From: Vibrio rumoiensis
GTDB taxonomy: Bacteria; Pseudomonadota; Gammaproteobacteria; Enterobacterales; Vibrionaceae
Direction: 5' to 3'
DNA length: 64,000 nucleotides
Assembly: GCF_002218045.2 (NCBI RefSeq)
Contig: NZ_AP018686.1
Location: forward strand, 1-64,000
Shown piece by piece: positions 17,656-26,094 of this stretch (within the stretch, counting starts at the first letter, position 1; each line of letters starts with the position of its first letter). A model generated the notes under the pieces. It saw only the letters and a program-made list of their open reading frames with translations, made no database searches and was not told the origin of the DNA. The position numbers and the translations under genes were made by a program.

Positions 17656-18597
17656 ATGAAGTCTGCGGATTTAAACCTTATCCCAATATTTATTGTTATT
17701 TATGAAGAGCTCAATTTATCGAAAGCGGCAAAACGTCTTGGTATAAGCCAGCCAGCGGTGAGTAAAGCCCTGAAACGTTTACGTGATGTGTATGATGATC
17801 CTCTTTTCCACCGTTCGAGTTTAGGAGTGGAACCCACATCATTTGCGATGGATATTTACCCCTCTTTTCAAGCCGCGTTAGATAACTTTAATTCGACTTT
17901 ATTTGCTTCAAGTGAATTTGACCCTAAGGTGTCGAATAAAACCTTTTCGATTGCTTGTGTTTCAGGGGTGGGGATTGAGCTGTTTAACCACTGTATTCAG
18001 CAAATGCAAGATAGTGCACCGAATATTAATTTCGAAATACATCCACTCTTTACTCAAGATTATGAAAGCGATCTACGGTTACAACGCTATGATTTAATTA
18101 TTGATCTTACCCCTTCTTCTCGTTCAAACCTTAAACACGAAGTCTTGTTTTCTGAAAAAGGTTGTGTGGTATGTCGTAAGGGGCACCCTAGGCTGATTAA
18201 TAATACGCTTACCTATCAGGCTTTTTTTGCCGAGGAGCATGTCGCCTTCTCCCAATGGAAAGTTCGTGGGAGCGTTTTAAGTAATGAGCACATGAAGTTC
18301 ATCGAGATGAGAAATATTCGCCATCGAGTTCCAGGGGCAGCAGAAATGTTATCGCTCATTGCCGCTACTGATTTTATTGGTATTTTACCTGCATCGACGG
18401 TGCGATCTTTCCAAGGAATATACCCAGTGAAATTATTGGCGCTTCCTTTTGACAAATCAGAAGTGACGTTTAGTGCGATTTGGCACCCGAGCAGAACCAA
18501 AGATACTGCTCACCAATGGCTGCGCGAGCAGATTCACAAGGCTTTAGATCATAAAAATCAGGGTGAAAAATATCCGCTAGGGGAAGTAGAGCACTAA
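17656..18597 (+). CDS. LysR-family regulator of the sulfatase locus
   Basis: A 313-residue LysR-type transcription factor. The winged HTH spans about residues 1-65 (LSKAAKRLGISQPAVSKALKRL), followed by the periplasmic-binding-like effector domain. It lies 88 bp after the MoxR operon on the same strand and converges on the FGE-like lipoprotein gene. Position suggests control of the sulfatase, MoxR or cytochrome transcripts; no operator was identified. The effector is unknown. Confidence 0.88.
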   Translation: MKSADLNLIPIFIVIYEELNLSKAAKRLGISQPAVSKALKRLRDVYDDPLFHRSSLGVEPTSFAMDIYPSFQAALDNFNSTLFASSEFDPKVSNKTFSIACVSGVGIELFNHCIQQMQDSAPNINFEIHPLFTQDYESDLRLQRYDLIIDLTPSSRSNLKHEVLFSEKGCVVCRKGHPRLINNTLTYQAFFAEEHVAFSQWKVRGSVLSNEHMKFIEMRNIRHRVPGAAEMLSLIAATDFIGILPASTVRSFQGIYPVKLLALPFDKSEVTFSAIWHPSRTKDTAHQWLREQIHKALDHKNQGEKYPLGEVEH

Positions 18598-18625
18598 TGA
18601 TGTTGTACTCTACTTTTGAATTGGA

Positions 18626-19432
18626 TTATTGAGTTATGCTTTTCGCTAAGCGAATTCCAATGTCTCCCATGATAATCGATTGACTTGCGAAATCTCGACG
18701 GTAGTTTTTCGATTCATTTTCATTGTAAGCAAAACTTGCCCCGCGCACCGTTTTTAGCGCGGCGTTGGACTTGTTATCTTCTACATTTACTGGGTTGTCC
18801 GACGGGCTAGACTTGTAGAAATCAACATCATAAACATCAATCACCCATTCTCCCACATTCCCTGTCATATCATAGAGACCGAGCTCGTTAGGTTGCTTTT
18901 GCCCAACCGGATGAGCTTGGTTATTAGAGTTCGCATCATACCAGGCCACATCATCAATATTATTCGAGCCCGAGTAAGTTAATGATTGGCTTTTATTGCC
19001 CCCTTTTGCGGCAAACTCCCATTCGGCTTCCGTTGGCAAACGGTAGATTTCTCCGGTTAAATGGTTGAGCTTATCAATAAACTGATTAGCCTGTTGCCAG
19101 CTAATATTATTCACCGGGTTGTTCGGGCCTTTAAAATAACTGTATGACGGTCCCATTACCGTTTCATAGAGCTCTTGCGTCACTTCAAATTTTGAGATGT
19201 AAAAATCATCAACCTTTACATCGTGCGCCGGTTTTTCTGCGTAAGTCGCCGCTTTGTCATCAGACCCCATCACAAAGTGCCCACCTGATACTCGCACCAT
19301 ATTTTGATTAACGGATTCTGCTAGCGGGGAGCGGTGTGCTTTGTTAAAGGGAGGTGGCGCATTATCACAAGCCGATAAAACTAAACCTAAACTAACGATA
19401 AAGGATAAATAAATAGGGAAGCGCTGTTTCAT
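18626..19432 (-). CDS. FGE-fold (SUMF1-like) lipoprotein without catalytic cysteines
   Basis: A 268-residue lipoprotein with lipobox LVLSACDN, then an FGE-sulfatase domain (MVRVSGGHFVMGSDD; ISKFEVTQELYETVM; RLPTEAEWEFAAKGG; GLYDMTGNVGEWVID; VRGASFAYNENES). In true aerobic formylglycine-generating enzymes two copper-binding cysteines sit in RGGSF-x-C-(x4)-C. Here both are replaced (Tyr and Ser), and no cysteine exists beyond the lipobox. So the fold is clear, but formylglycine synthesis is doubtful. It may be a structural or ligand-binding partner of the sulfatase system. Start chosen at the ATG with GAAGG upstream; a TTG four codons earlier is possible. Confidence 0.88.
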   Translation of the reverse strand: MKQRFPIYLSFIVSLGLVLSACDNAPPPFNKAHRSPLAESVNQNMVRVSGGHFVMGSDDKAATYAEKPAHDVKVDDFYISKFEVTQELYETVMGPSYSYFKGPNNPVNNISWQQANQFIDKLNHLTGEIYRLPTEAEWEFAAKGGNKSQSLTYSGSNNIDDVAWYDANSNNQAHPVGQKQPNELGLYDMTGNVGEWVIDVYDVDFYKSSPSDNPVNVEDNKSNAALKTVRGASFAYNENESKNYRRDFASQSIIMGDIGIRLAKSITQ

Positions 19433-19598
19433 AGTGACCTTCAAAAATGGTTTAGTTAAGGCTATAGCTTAGCCAAAGAACCGATAAAAAAGAGTTATAT
19501 GATCTATAACTAAAATAACGGATGGGTTTACAGCCTAAACGGATCACATCAAGGTAAAATAATAATAGTCGTTTGAGGGTTCTATCAATGAGGTTTAT

Positions 19599-21869
19599 GT
19601 GAATTTTATTACTCGTGTTTACTTAGCTATTACGTTTAGCTGTATCAGTCTTTTTAATCTGGCTAATGCAGAACAGCCCTCGGAATCCTGTGCTAGTTGC
19701 CATCAGCAGCAAGTCGAAGATTGGAAGCAATCCGATCACTTTCACGCCATGGAAAAAGCAACCCAAGCAACCAGTTTGGGGCAGTTTGATGGCCGCAGTA
19801 TCCAATATTTAGGTAAACCGGCGACGTTTACTCAAGATAACGACAACAAACTATGGGTGACTTTTTTTGATGAACAAGGAAAAAAACATCATTTAAACGT
19901 TATTTACACCTTTGGTTATCAACCATTGCAGCAATATTTATTCGATGCCGGTAAGGGAAAATGGCAATTTATTCCTTTTGCCTGGGATTCTCGATCTCAA
20001 CAACAAGGAGGGCAGCGTTGGTTTGTCCTTCATCCGGATGAAACACCTAATGATACTTTTCACTGGACTCAGCAGGGACAAAACTGGAATCAGATGTGTG
20101 CGGATTGCCACGTCACCGACTATAAGAAAAATTTTGACTCAAAAACCAACCGCTATAACCCTGAGTTCTCTGCGTTGAATGTCAGTTGTAATGCGTGTCA
20201 TGGTGATGACTCTCAACATATAAAATGGGCGAAAGGGGATAAGAGCATCAGCAACAAAGGCTACGACGTTAATATTAAAATGCGCAGCCCGATGTTCCAT
20301 AAAAATGAGCATGGTCAAATGGTTTCTGTTCAGCCGCTCGCCCAGAGCCAACAAGTTGAAACGTGCGCAAGCTGCCATGCTCGTCGAACTCAGTTACAAG
20401 ATCGCACGTCGCCTCAAGATATTGTTAATGCATTTACCCCATCACTTCTGTCTTCGGATCTTTATTATCCGGATGGTCAAATCTCAGATGAGGTGTATGT
20501 GTGGGGTTCTTTCATGCAAAGCAAAATGCATGATAAAGGCGTGACTTGTACCAATTGTCATAATCCGCATTCCGGTAAATTAAAGCAGCCTGGTAATGAT
20601 ACTTGTACCCAATGTCACACTAAGGCTGAGTACGATACCGATGCCCATAGTAAACACGCCAAGTTTAGTCAGGGAAATCAATGCGTCGATTGTCACATGC
20701 CCGCGACCACTTATATGCAGGTCGACCCGAGACGTGACCATAGCTTTAAAGTGCCAAGACCGGATTTAAGCCTCTCGACCGGGGCACCTAATGCGTGTAC
20801 TCAGTGCCACGACAATAAAGACGATAAGTGGGCGCAACAAACCCTTAAAAAGTGGTATCCCAACAGCAAGCACCAAGGTGCAGCCCATTATGGAAATGTT
20901 TTCCATCAGGCGGATACCGGAATGCTGACCTCCAGTACTGAGCTATCTAAAATCGCGCAAGATGGCAATTACAGTGATATTGTGCGAGCGTCAGCGTTGA
21001 GCCGGATGTCTGCCTTGCCCGATGCGAATGCGATGGTGGCGATTGCTCGTGCGGTAAAAAGTGATGAGCCATTGAAAAAGCTAGGGGCGATTGAAGCGGC
21101 AGCAAACTTTCCCATTGCCCAAAGGTGGCGTCTATTAAGCCCATTGTTGTCTGATGATGCATTATCGATTAGAACGGAAGCCGCGCGTGTGCTTGCGCCT
21201 ATCGTGCCGGATCTTGCGCAATCGGCAACACTCTCCGTTCAAGAGAGAAATAAACTGAATGAAGTGCTCGACGAATATCGAAAAATTCAAGCTTATCAAA
21301 GTGATCGTGGCTTTTCGTATGCAGCACTAGGAAATTTAGCGATCAACTTAAATCGTTTGGATGAAGCGCAAAATCATTTCAATCAAGCGATCACTGTTGA
21401 GCCGAGCTTTGTACCTGCCTATGTGAATTTAGCCGATGTGTACCGTCGTCAAAATAATGAACCCAAAGCGCAGGAAGTACTGTTAAAAGGCTTAGAGATC
21501 GCCCCAGATAATGCCTCGTTATATTATTCGTTAGCGATGAGTTATGTGCGTAGTCAAAATAAAGCGAAAGCATTAACTGAGTTAGAACAAGCGACATTAA
21601 AAGCGCCAGATAATGTACGCTATCACTACACATACTCATTATTATTAAAAGATCAGGGTCAGCCGAGAAAAGCGCTAGAAGCGTTACAGCGAGCTTATCA
21701 GCTATCGCCAACCAGCCCCGATCTAACTTATGCTTTAGCGCAAGAATACTCGGCGCTGGGGGAATATTTCTCTGCACTGCAATACGCACAGAAGTTAAAA
21801 GTCTTAGTGCCGAATAACCCTCAAGTCGATGCCTTTATTCAGCAATTGAAGGCTCAAGCTAATCAGTAA
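19599..21869 (+). CDS. Exported eight-haem cytochrome c with HEAT/TPR tail
   Basis: A 756-residue exported protein. It has a signal peptide (LAITFSCISLFNLANA) and eight CxxCH haem sites: CASCH, CADCH, CNACH, CASCH, CTNCH, CTQCH, CVDCH and CTQCH (residues about 30-400). A helical HEAT-like region follows, then at least four TPRs (FSYAALGNLAINLNRLDEAQ, PSFVPAYVNLADVYRRQNNE, PDNASLYYSLAMSYVRSQNK). It starts with GTG preceded by GAGG. The protein should carry electrons in the periplasm while the TPRs dock partners. It is divergent from the FGE-like lipoprotein gene. The redox substrate is unknown. Confidence 0.9.
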   Translation: MNFITRVYLAITFSCISLFNLANAEQPSESCASCHQQQVEDWKQSDHFHAMEKATQATSLGQFDGRSIQYLGKPATFTQDNDNKLWVTFFDEQGKKHHLNVIYTFGYQPLQQYLFDAGKGKWQFIPFAWDSRSQQQGGQRWFVLHPDETPNDTFHWTQQGQNWNQMCADCHVTDYKKNFDSKTNRYNPEFSALNVSCNACHGDDSQHIKWAKGDKSISNKGYDVNIKMRSPMFHKNEHGQMVSVQPLAQSQQVETCASCHARRTQLQDRTSPQDIVNAFTPSLLSSDLYYPDGQISDEVYVWGSFMQSKMHDKGVTCTNCHNPHSGKLKQPGNDTCTQCHTKAEYDTDAHSKHAKFSQGNQCVDCHMPATTYMQVDPRRDHSFKVPRPDLSLSTGAPNACTQCHDNKDDKWAQQTLKKWYPNSKHQGAAHYGNVFHQADTGMLTSSTELSKIAQDGNYSDIVRASALSRMSALPDANAMVAIARAVKSDEPLKKLGAIEAAANFPIAQRWRLLSPLLSDDALSIRTEAARVLAPIVPDLAQSATLSVQERNKLNEVLDEYRKIQAYQSDRGFSYAALGNLAINLNRLDEAQNHFNQAITVEPSFVPAYVNLADVYRRQNNEPKAQEVLLKGLEIAPDNASLYYSLAMSYVRSQNKAKALTELEQATLKAPDNVRYHYTYSLLLKDQGQPRKALEALQRAYQLSPTSPDLTYALAQEYSALGEYFSALQYAQKLKVLVPNNPQVDAFIQQLKAQANQ

Positions 21870-21905
21870 AATCGTTGATTCATACCAAGAGTGATGAATA
21901 CCAAT

Positions 21906-21942
21906 AGAAAGCCCGAATGGTTCCGATTCGGGCTTTTTTGTT
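21906..21942 (+). terminator. Intrinsic terminator after the cytochrome gene
   Basis: AAAGCCCGAAT pairs with ATTCGGGCTTT across a seven-base loop, followed by a T-run. Confidence 0.9.
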
Positions 21943-21960
21943 TGTGATTAGAGTGGAAGG

Positions 21961-22254
21961 TTACTCGAAGAATTTACCGCAAGGCGTGCCATCATTATCG
22001 AGTTGCAACTGTTGATTTGGACAATGTTGATAGAAGTAAGCCGCTTCCGCTTGAGTCGACATTTCATTACACATTTGTCGGCTATCACAAGCAAAGCCTT
22101 GTTGTGATGGTTTATGGTGTGTTGAGCTAGTGCTTCCCATATCGAAGAAAGCGGCTATCTGGGGTTTATAATCGACATTATTTTGTGGCGCAGTTTGATA
22201 AAAAAGCTGCCAAAAGGCCAGTGCAAATAAGATGATGAGGGCGATTTTTTTCAT
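21961..22254 (-). CDS. Excalibur-domain protein, exported or membrane-anchored
   Basis: A 97-residue protein with an N-terminal hydrophobic segment (KKIALIILFALAFWQLFYQ), a linker and a C-terminal Excalibur-type calcium-binding module. The four cysteines (FACDSRQMC, HCPNQQLQL, GTPC) and the DNDG calcium loop are in the usual order. The module is extracellular or periplasmic in this family. It is an orphan gene between the cytochrome and MATE genes; its role is unknown. Confidence 0.8.
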   Translation of the reverse strand: MKKIALIILFALAFWQLFYQTAPQNNVDYKPQIAAFFDMGSTSSTHHKPSQQGFACDSRQMCNEMSTQAEAAYFYQHCPNQQLQLDNDGTPCGKFFE

Positions 22255-22311
22255 GGTGAGTGTGTACTAGTCTTTGCTTAATTAATAGCCACACATTGGA
22301 ACAGTTAGATA

Positions 22312-22350
22312 ATAAAACCAAGGCGCAATAGAACACACCTTGGTTTTTTG
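22312..22350 (-). terminator. Intrinsic terminator for the MATE transporter
   Basis: AACCAAGG pairs with CCTTGGTT across a 14-base loop. Read on the minus strand it ends in TTTTATT, about 80 bp beyond the MATE stop codon. Confidence 0.75.
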
Positions 22351-22431
22351 CGGTTTGATTCTCAGTTATGTTTACTTTTTTCACGCCATACAAAAGATCT
22401 TGGTGATAACTAACGTTCAGCCACTCAAGAA

Positions 22432-23826
22432 TTAGATGGTTTGAATCGTTAAATTATTTAGCCATTTTCGTTTTAGATAACGGGTAAAGCAAAGGCTGAG
22501 CTTCACGATCTCTTCTGAGATCATTAGCAAGTACACCCAAGCAAAACTTAACTCTGCAACAAAAGCGCCATAAGCGGTGAGTGGAATTCCCACCATCCAC
22601 ATAGCAATAAAATCCATGCGTAAACAGAAATGGTTCTCGCCTCCCGCACGTAATATGCCATTGATGATCAGCATATTGAGCATGCGGATGATGATCGCAA
22701 AGCTCATCACGACAAAAGCTGGATCGGCGATGCCACTGAAATTAGGACTATCGAGATCCAAAAAGGCGATCACATTGTGTCGTTGTAACAACATGATGAC
22801 GCAAGCAATTACCCCCATGACGAGAATCGATTTAATGAAAAACTTCGACATCGCTTGAGCTTGTAAATATTCATCTCGACCTAAAGATTGGCCAAGCAGT
22901 ACCGAACAAGCCACCGAGATTCCCATAAAAATGGCATAGCATAGCCCTTCAAATGGGCCAATCATGCTGTAAACCGCCAGTTCAGTCGTGCCCATGTGGC
23001 CGTAAATCATTTGATAAGTCAGCGTACCAAATGCCCACAAAACCGCATTACATGCATTAGGAATGGCGAGTCTTTTATAAGATTGCCATAGGCGAGTATT
23101 CTGCTTTTGGTACTGGCTTATGATCAACCAATGCTGTTGGTATTTTAACACCCCATAAATAAGGAGCACTTGAACCACACGCGCAATGGTGGTGGACAGT
23201 GCAGCGCCGGCCACCCCAAGCGCGGGCACTCCAAAACCGCCGTGAATGAGCCAAAAGTTAAGGGCAATATTAATCGCGATTGTAATCGCCGCTAAAATCA
23301 AAGGCAGTACGGCGTTACCACTAGAACGTAAACTGGCTTCTGCGGTGATCACCCAATGAGTCAACATCAACAAAGGTAGGCTATACAGTAGGTAATCGGC
23401 ACCTTGTTGGATCACCTGCATATCATCGGTTTGTAAGCGCATGATCTGCGAGCCGAATCCGACCATTAAAATGGTGACTGGGATCATGATAATCGATCCA
23501 AACTTCAGCGATTGCATGGTGACGGTTTTGGCGGTTTCTTTATCGTCGCGCCCCCAGTATTGAGAGACTAAAGTACCCGTTGCCGTCGCGAGCGCAGCCA
23601 TGATCATAATCGCGACAAAGTGCCAACGAGAAGCTATACCAACAGCGGCGGTCGCGGTCTGGCCAAAATCACTCACCATTAACACATCCGCCAGCGCTAA
23701 AATGGCCACTAAAGCACTTTGTAGTGCCACAGGAAACGCCAGCTTCACTACCCGAGAAAACAACTTAGGTGGCAAGTATGAAGTCGGTGGATTGGTTTGT
23801 ATGCAAGAGTGTGGTTGAATGGACAT
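22432..23826 (-). CDS. MATE-family multidrug/Na+ efflux transporter
   Basis: A 464-residue transporter with about 12 membrane helices in two homologous halves, as in NorM-type MATE exporters. Typical blocks are PVALQSALVAILALADVLMV, GQTATAAVGIASRWHF, TGTLVSQYWGRDD and GVAGAALSTTIARV. Members exchange cationic drugs for Na+ or H+. The open frame continues 60 codons upstream, but the start MSIQPHSC is preferred because the longer form would overlap the divergent AraC gene and lacks membrane character. The adjacent AraC gene, transcribed away, is the likely regulator. Confidence 0.9.
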   Translation of the reverse strand: MSIQPHSCIQTNPPTSYLPPKLFSRVVKLAFPVALQSALVAILALADVLMVSDFGQTATAAVGIASRWHFVAIMIMAALATATGTLVSQYWGRDDKETAKTVTMQSLKFGSIIMIPVTILMVGFGSQIMRLQTDDMQVIQQGADYLLYSLPLLMLTHWVITAEASLRSSGNAVLPLILAAITIAINIALNFWLIHGGFGVPALGVAGAALSTTIARVVQVLLIYGVLKYQQHWLIISQYQKQNTRLWQSYKRLAIPNACNAVLWAFGTLTYQMIYGHMGTTELAVYSMIGPFEGLCYAIFMGISVACSVLLGQSLGRDEYLQAQAMSKFFIKSILVMGVIACVIMLLQRHNVIAFLDLDSPNFSGIADPAFVVMSFAIIIRMLNMLIINGILRAGGENHFCLRMDFIAMWMVGIPLTAYGAFVAELSFAWVYLLMISEEIVKLSLCFTRYLKRKWLNNLTIQTI

Positions 23827-23937
23827 AACGCGTTTCCCTGAATAATGGCCATTGTCAGCAGAGTAGCCAAACTCGCTATGCTCAAAAAAGCGTAGCAATA
23901 TGAATGGCAAATATAAAAGAGCCTTGGATAAACCAAC

Positions 23938-24822
23938 ATGTTTGAAATCTCGAAAAACCTGTGCAAATCCGTCATTGAACAAGAGTTGCTCAATCGTCAC
24001 TGGCAAGATGATGTGTATCTGGCTGAAGCCTGCAAAGAGCGCTTTATTGTGTCTTCAGAGATCCCTGAATTAATTGCGGAAGAGATCTCGATGGCTGGGC
24101 TTGGGGAATTCTCGCAAGGTTATTCGGTAGAGCGCCGTGAACCTGAAATCCATACGATCTTATTTAGTTTAGAAGGGGGAGGGTACCTATCGACACGCGA
24201 TGGGGTTCAGCATATCCAACCCAATAGCGTAACGGTTTTGCCACAAGGGCTGCCTTTTCGTTTTGAACTCGGCGAGCATCCTTATTGGAAAATGGCGTGG
24301 ATCTTATTACCCCCAACGGAAAAATGGCAGCAAGTTCAGCAAAGTAAACAAAGGGTAGAACCCACGCATCTTAGCGAATCCGTATGGTCACTACTTAATT
24401 TAACCCATCAAGAAATACACGGGCGGGCGACGTTTCGCCAACTGCTATTAAGTGAACTGTCGCGAGTTCTGATGGGCTCAACCGATATCAACCCATCGAA
24501 TGCTGCCATGCGGGTACACAGCGTATTTAATCAGGTAGAAGCCCAGTTGCATCTACCTTGGACGGTGAAAGAGATGGCTCAAAGAAGTTTTTTAAGTGAA
24601 GAGCAGCTTAACCGTATTTCCAAACAGCTCTATCAGCGTTCCCCTAGTCAAAAGTTAATTCAATTGAGAATGGAAAAAGCGTTGGACCTACTGCGTCACC
24701 GAGATTGGAGTATTACCATGATCGCCCACCGCCTAGGTTATCCAGACCCATATAACTTCACCCATCGTTTTCGGAAGATTTATGGCATGTCACCGAGGGA
24801 TTATCGCAAAACTAAATTGTGA
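23938..24822 (+). CDS. AraC-family regulator, divergent from MATE
   Basis: A 294-residue regulator. The N-terminal part is a cupin-like sensor domain (GGGYLSTRDGVQHIQPNSVT, VLPQGLPFRFELG). The C-terminal 100 residues hold two helix-turn-helix units (WTVKEMAQRSFLSEEQLNRI and ITMIAHRLGYPDPYNFTHRF), ending in the family signature RKIYGMSPRDYRK. It starts 111 bp from the MATE start in the opposite direction, the usual arrangement for a regulator of the neighbouring transporter. Effector unknown. Confidence 0.9.
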   Translation: MFEISKNLCKSVIEQELLNRHWQDDVYLAEACKERFIVSSEIPELIAEEISMAGLGEFSQGYSVERREPEIHTILFSLEGGGYLSTRDGVQHIQPNSVTVLPQGLPFRFELGEHPYWKMAWILLPPTEKWQQVQQSKQRVEPTHLSESVWSLLNLTHQEIHGRATFRQLLLSELSRVLMGSTDINPSNAAMRVHSVFNQVEAQLHLPWTVKEMAQRSFLSEEQLNRISKQLYQRSPSQKLIQLRMEKALDLLRHRDWSITMIAHRLGYPDPYNFTHRFRKIYGMSPRDYRKTKL

Positions 24823-24869
24823 GTGTTTGTGGAGGGCTGTGTAACGGGTTTGCCCCAAAGTAGTTTGGC

Positions 24870-24944
24870 GTAACCAACCCCATCCAACTTCCCCTTATGT
24901 CGACTTCAGCTGCCAAGTGACATCATCTATCAAGGGGAAGAGCT
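24870..24944 (+). repeat. DUF559-type hairpin repeat, copy A
   Basis: It begins GTAACCAACCCCATCCAACT, as at 33470 and 33656. Arms are CTTCCCCTT (24888-24896) and AAGGGGAAG (24932-24940). Compared with the copies near 33.5 kb, both arms carry a matching base change that keeps the pair, so the stem is conserved by covariation. Confidence 0.75.
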
Positions 24945-24978
24945 GATCTTTGCCGCGACACAATAAGCGATCATAAAT

Positions 24979-25037
24979 AACTCCCTCCCTTTACCAATGG
25001 AAATGCATAGCATCAAGGTTGGCAGCTAAGGGAGGGT
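24979..25037 (+). repeat. Diverged hairpin repeat next to copy A
   Basis: Arms CCCTCCCTT (24983-24991) and AAGGGAGGG (25028-25036) pair perfectly, preceded by AACT as in the clear copies. It is probably a decayed or variant member of the same family. Confidence 0.5.
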
Positions 25038-25353
25038 TGATGTGAGTGGCTTATTTGTGCCCCGAAACTTGTTACATTTCCAAATGTGAACGGAAATCGT
25101 CAAGTAAATTTCATATACCATGAATGTCTAACCCCTCTTTATTTTCCTACCTATATGGCTCCATCTATGGTGCAAATTTTTCCCAGCCTGCCGCATAGGT
25201 TTATCTTGTTTTCATTGCCGTCTCGGGGCTATTTGGTGCCTTATTTTGGCTATTTTAGCGCTGCGTAACCACCTGTTTTCTAATGAGTTTATTTTGTTGT
25301 CAACGTAACTGTAGATGTTACTCTTAATTTAACTTAATCAAGAGGTTACAACA

Positions 25354-26019
25354 TTGAATTCTTCCCATAAAACGTACGATCAAATTGATTTTTCAGGCCA
25401 AGATTTGAGCTCTCATCATTTTTCTCACTGTAAATTTTTTGGTTGTAATTTTAATCGAACGAATTTACGTGATGCTAAGTTCATTGGTTGTACATTTACT
25501 GAGCCGAATGATTTTGAAGGATGTAACTTTATCTATGCAGACCTACGAGATGCTTCATTTATGAATAGCATGCTTTCAATGGCGAATTTCCAAGGGGCAA
25601 ACTGTTTTGGTCTTGAATTGAGAGACTGTGATCTAAAAGGTGCTAATTTCTCACAGGCAAACTTTGTTAATCATGTTTCTAACAAAATGTATTTTTGTTC
25701 TGCTTATATTACGGGGTGTAATTTGTCTTATGCTAATTTTGATAAGCAATGCCTAGAAAAGTGCGATTTATTTGAAAATAAATGGGTAGGAGTGAGTCTG
25801 CGAGGGGCCTCTTTTAAAGAGTCAGATTTAAGTAGAGGATCATTTTCTGATGACTTTTGGGATCAATGCAGAATTCAGGGGTGTGATCTCACTCATTCAG
25901 AGTTAAATGGCTTAGACCCTCGTAAAGTGGATTTAACTGGCGTGAAGATTTGTTCATGGCAACAAGAGCAACTTTTGGAACAACTGGGAGTGATTGTTAT
26001 TCCAGATAAACTGCTTTGA
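25354..26019 (+). CDS. qnr: Qnr pentapeptide-repeat protein
   Basis: A 221-residue pentapeptide-repeat protein of the Qnr family, which forms a right-handed beta-helix that mimics DNA and protects gyrase and topoisomerase IV from quinolones. It shows the A(D/N)LXX-like repeat throughout and the Qnr-specific blocks GANCFG, RDCDLKGANF, KMYFCSAYITGCNL, LEKCDLFENKW and GVKICSWQQEQLLEQLGVIV. From memory it most resembles the QnrVC lineage. It starts with TTG, with AGAGG eight bases upstream. No attC site or integron structure is present, so this is a chromosomal copy, as in other aquatic vibrios. Confidence 0.95.
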   Translation: MNSSHKTYDQIDFSGQDLSSHHFSHCKFFGCNFNRTNLRDAKFIGCTFTEPNDFEGCNFIYADLRDASFMNSMLSMANFQGANCFGLELRDCDLKGANFSQANFVNHVSNKMYFCSAYITGCNLSYANFDKQCLEKCDLFENKWVGVSLRGASFKESDLSRGSFSDDFWDQCRIQGCDLTHSELNGLDPRKVDLTGVKICSWQQEQLLEQLGVIVIPDKLL

Positions 26020-26094
26020 CCTGCGATTTTAATCACTCAAATTTATAAAGCGAATCACCTTCTCAGCCTTACAATAATAAAGATAGGAACTCCC

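Larger units (their letters stand above)
24823..25353. other. Gene-poor stretch with hairpin repeats before qnr
   Basis: No convincing gene. It holds one clear copy of the hairpin repeat found around the DUF559 gene (24870-24944) and a second, more diverged hairpin (24979-25037). A 60-codon open frame at 25086-25268 lacks a ribosome binding site and homology I can recognise. The 80 bp before qnr should hold its promoter; no LexA-type box was seen. Confidence 0.6.

Noticed and set aside
22178..22393. 71-codon open frame near the Excalibur gene
   Set aside because: It overlaps the start of the Excalibur gene in another frame and spans the MATE terminator hairpin.
25086..25268. 60-codon open frame upstream of qnr
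   Set aside because: No ribosome binding site, no recognisable homology, and it lies in a repeat-containing intergenic stretch.
25270..25353. LexA box upstream of qnr, as in qnrB
   Set aside because: CTGT appears but without the partner ACAG at the right spacing.
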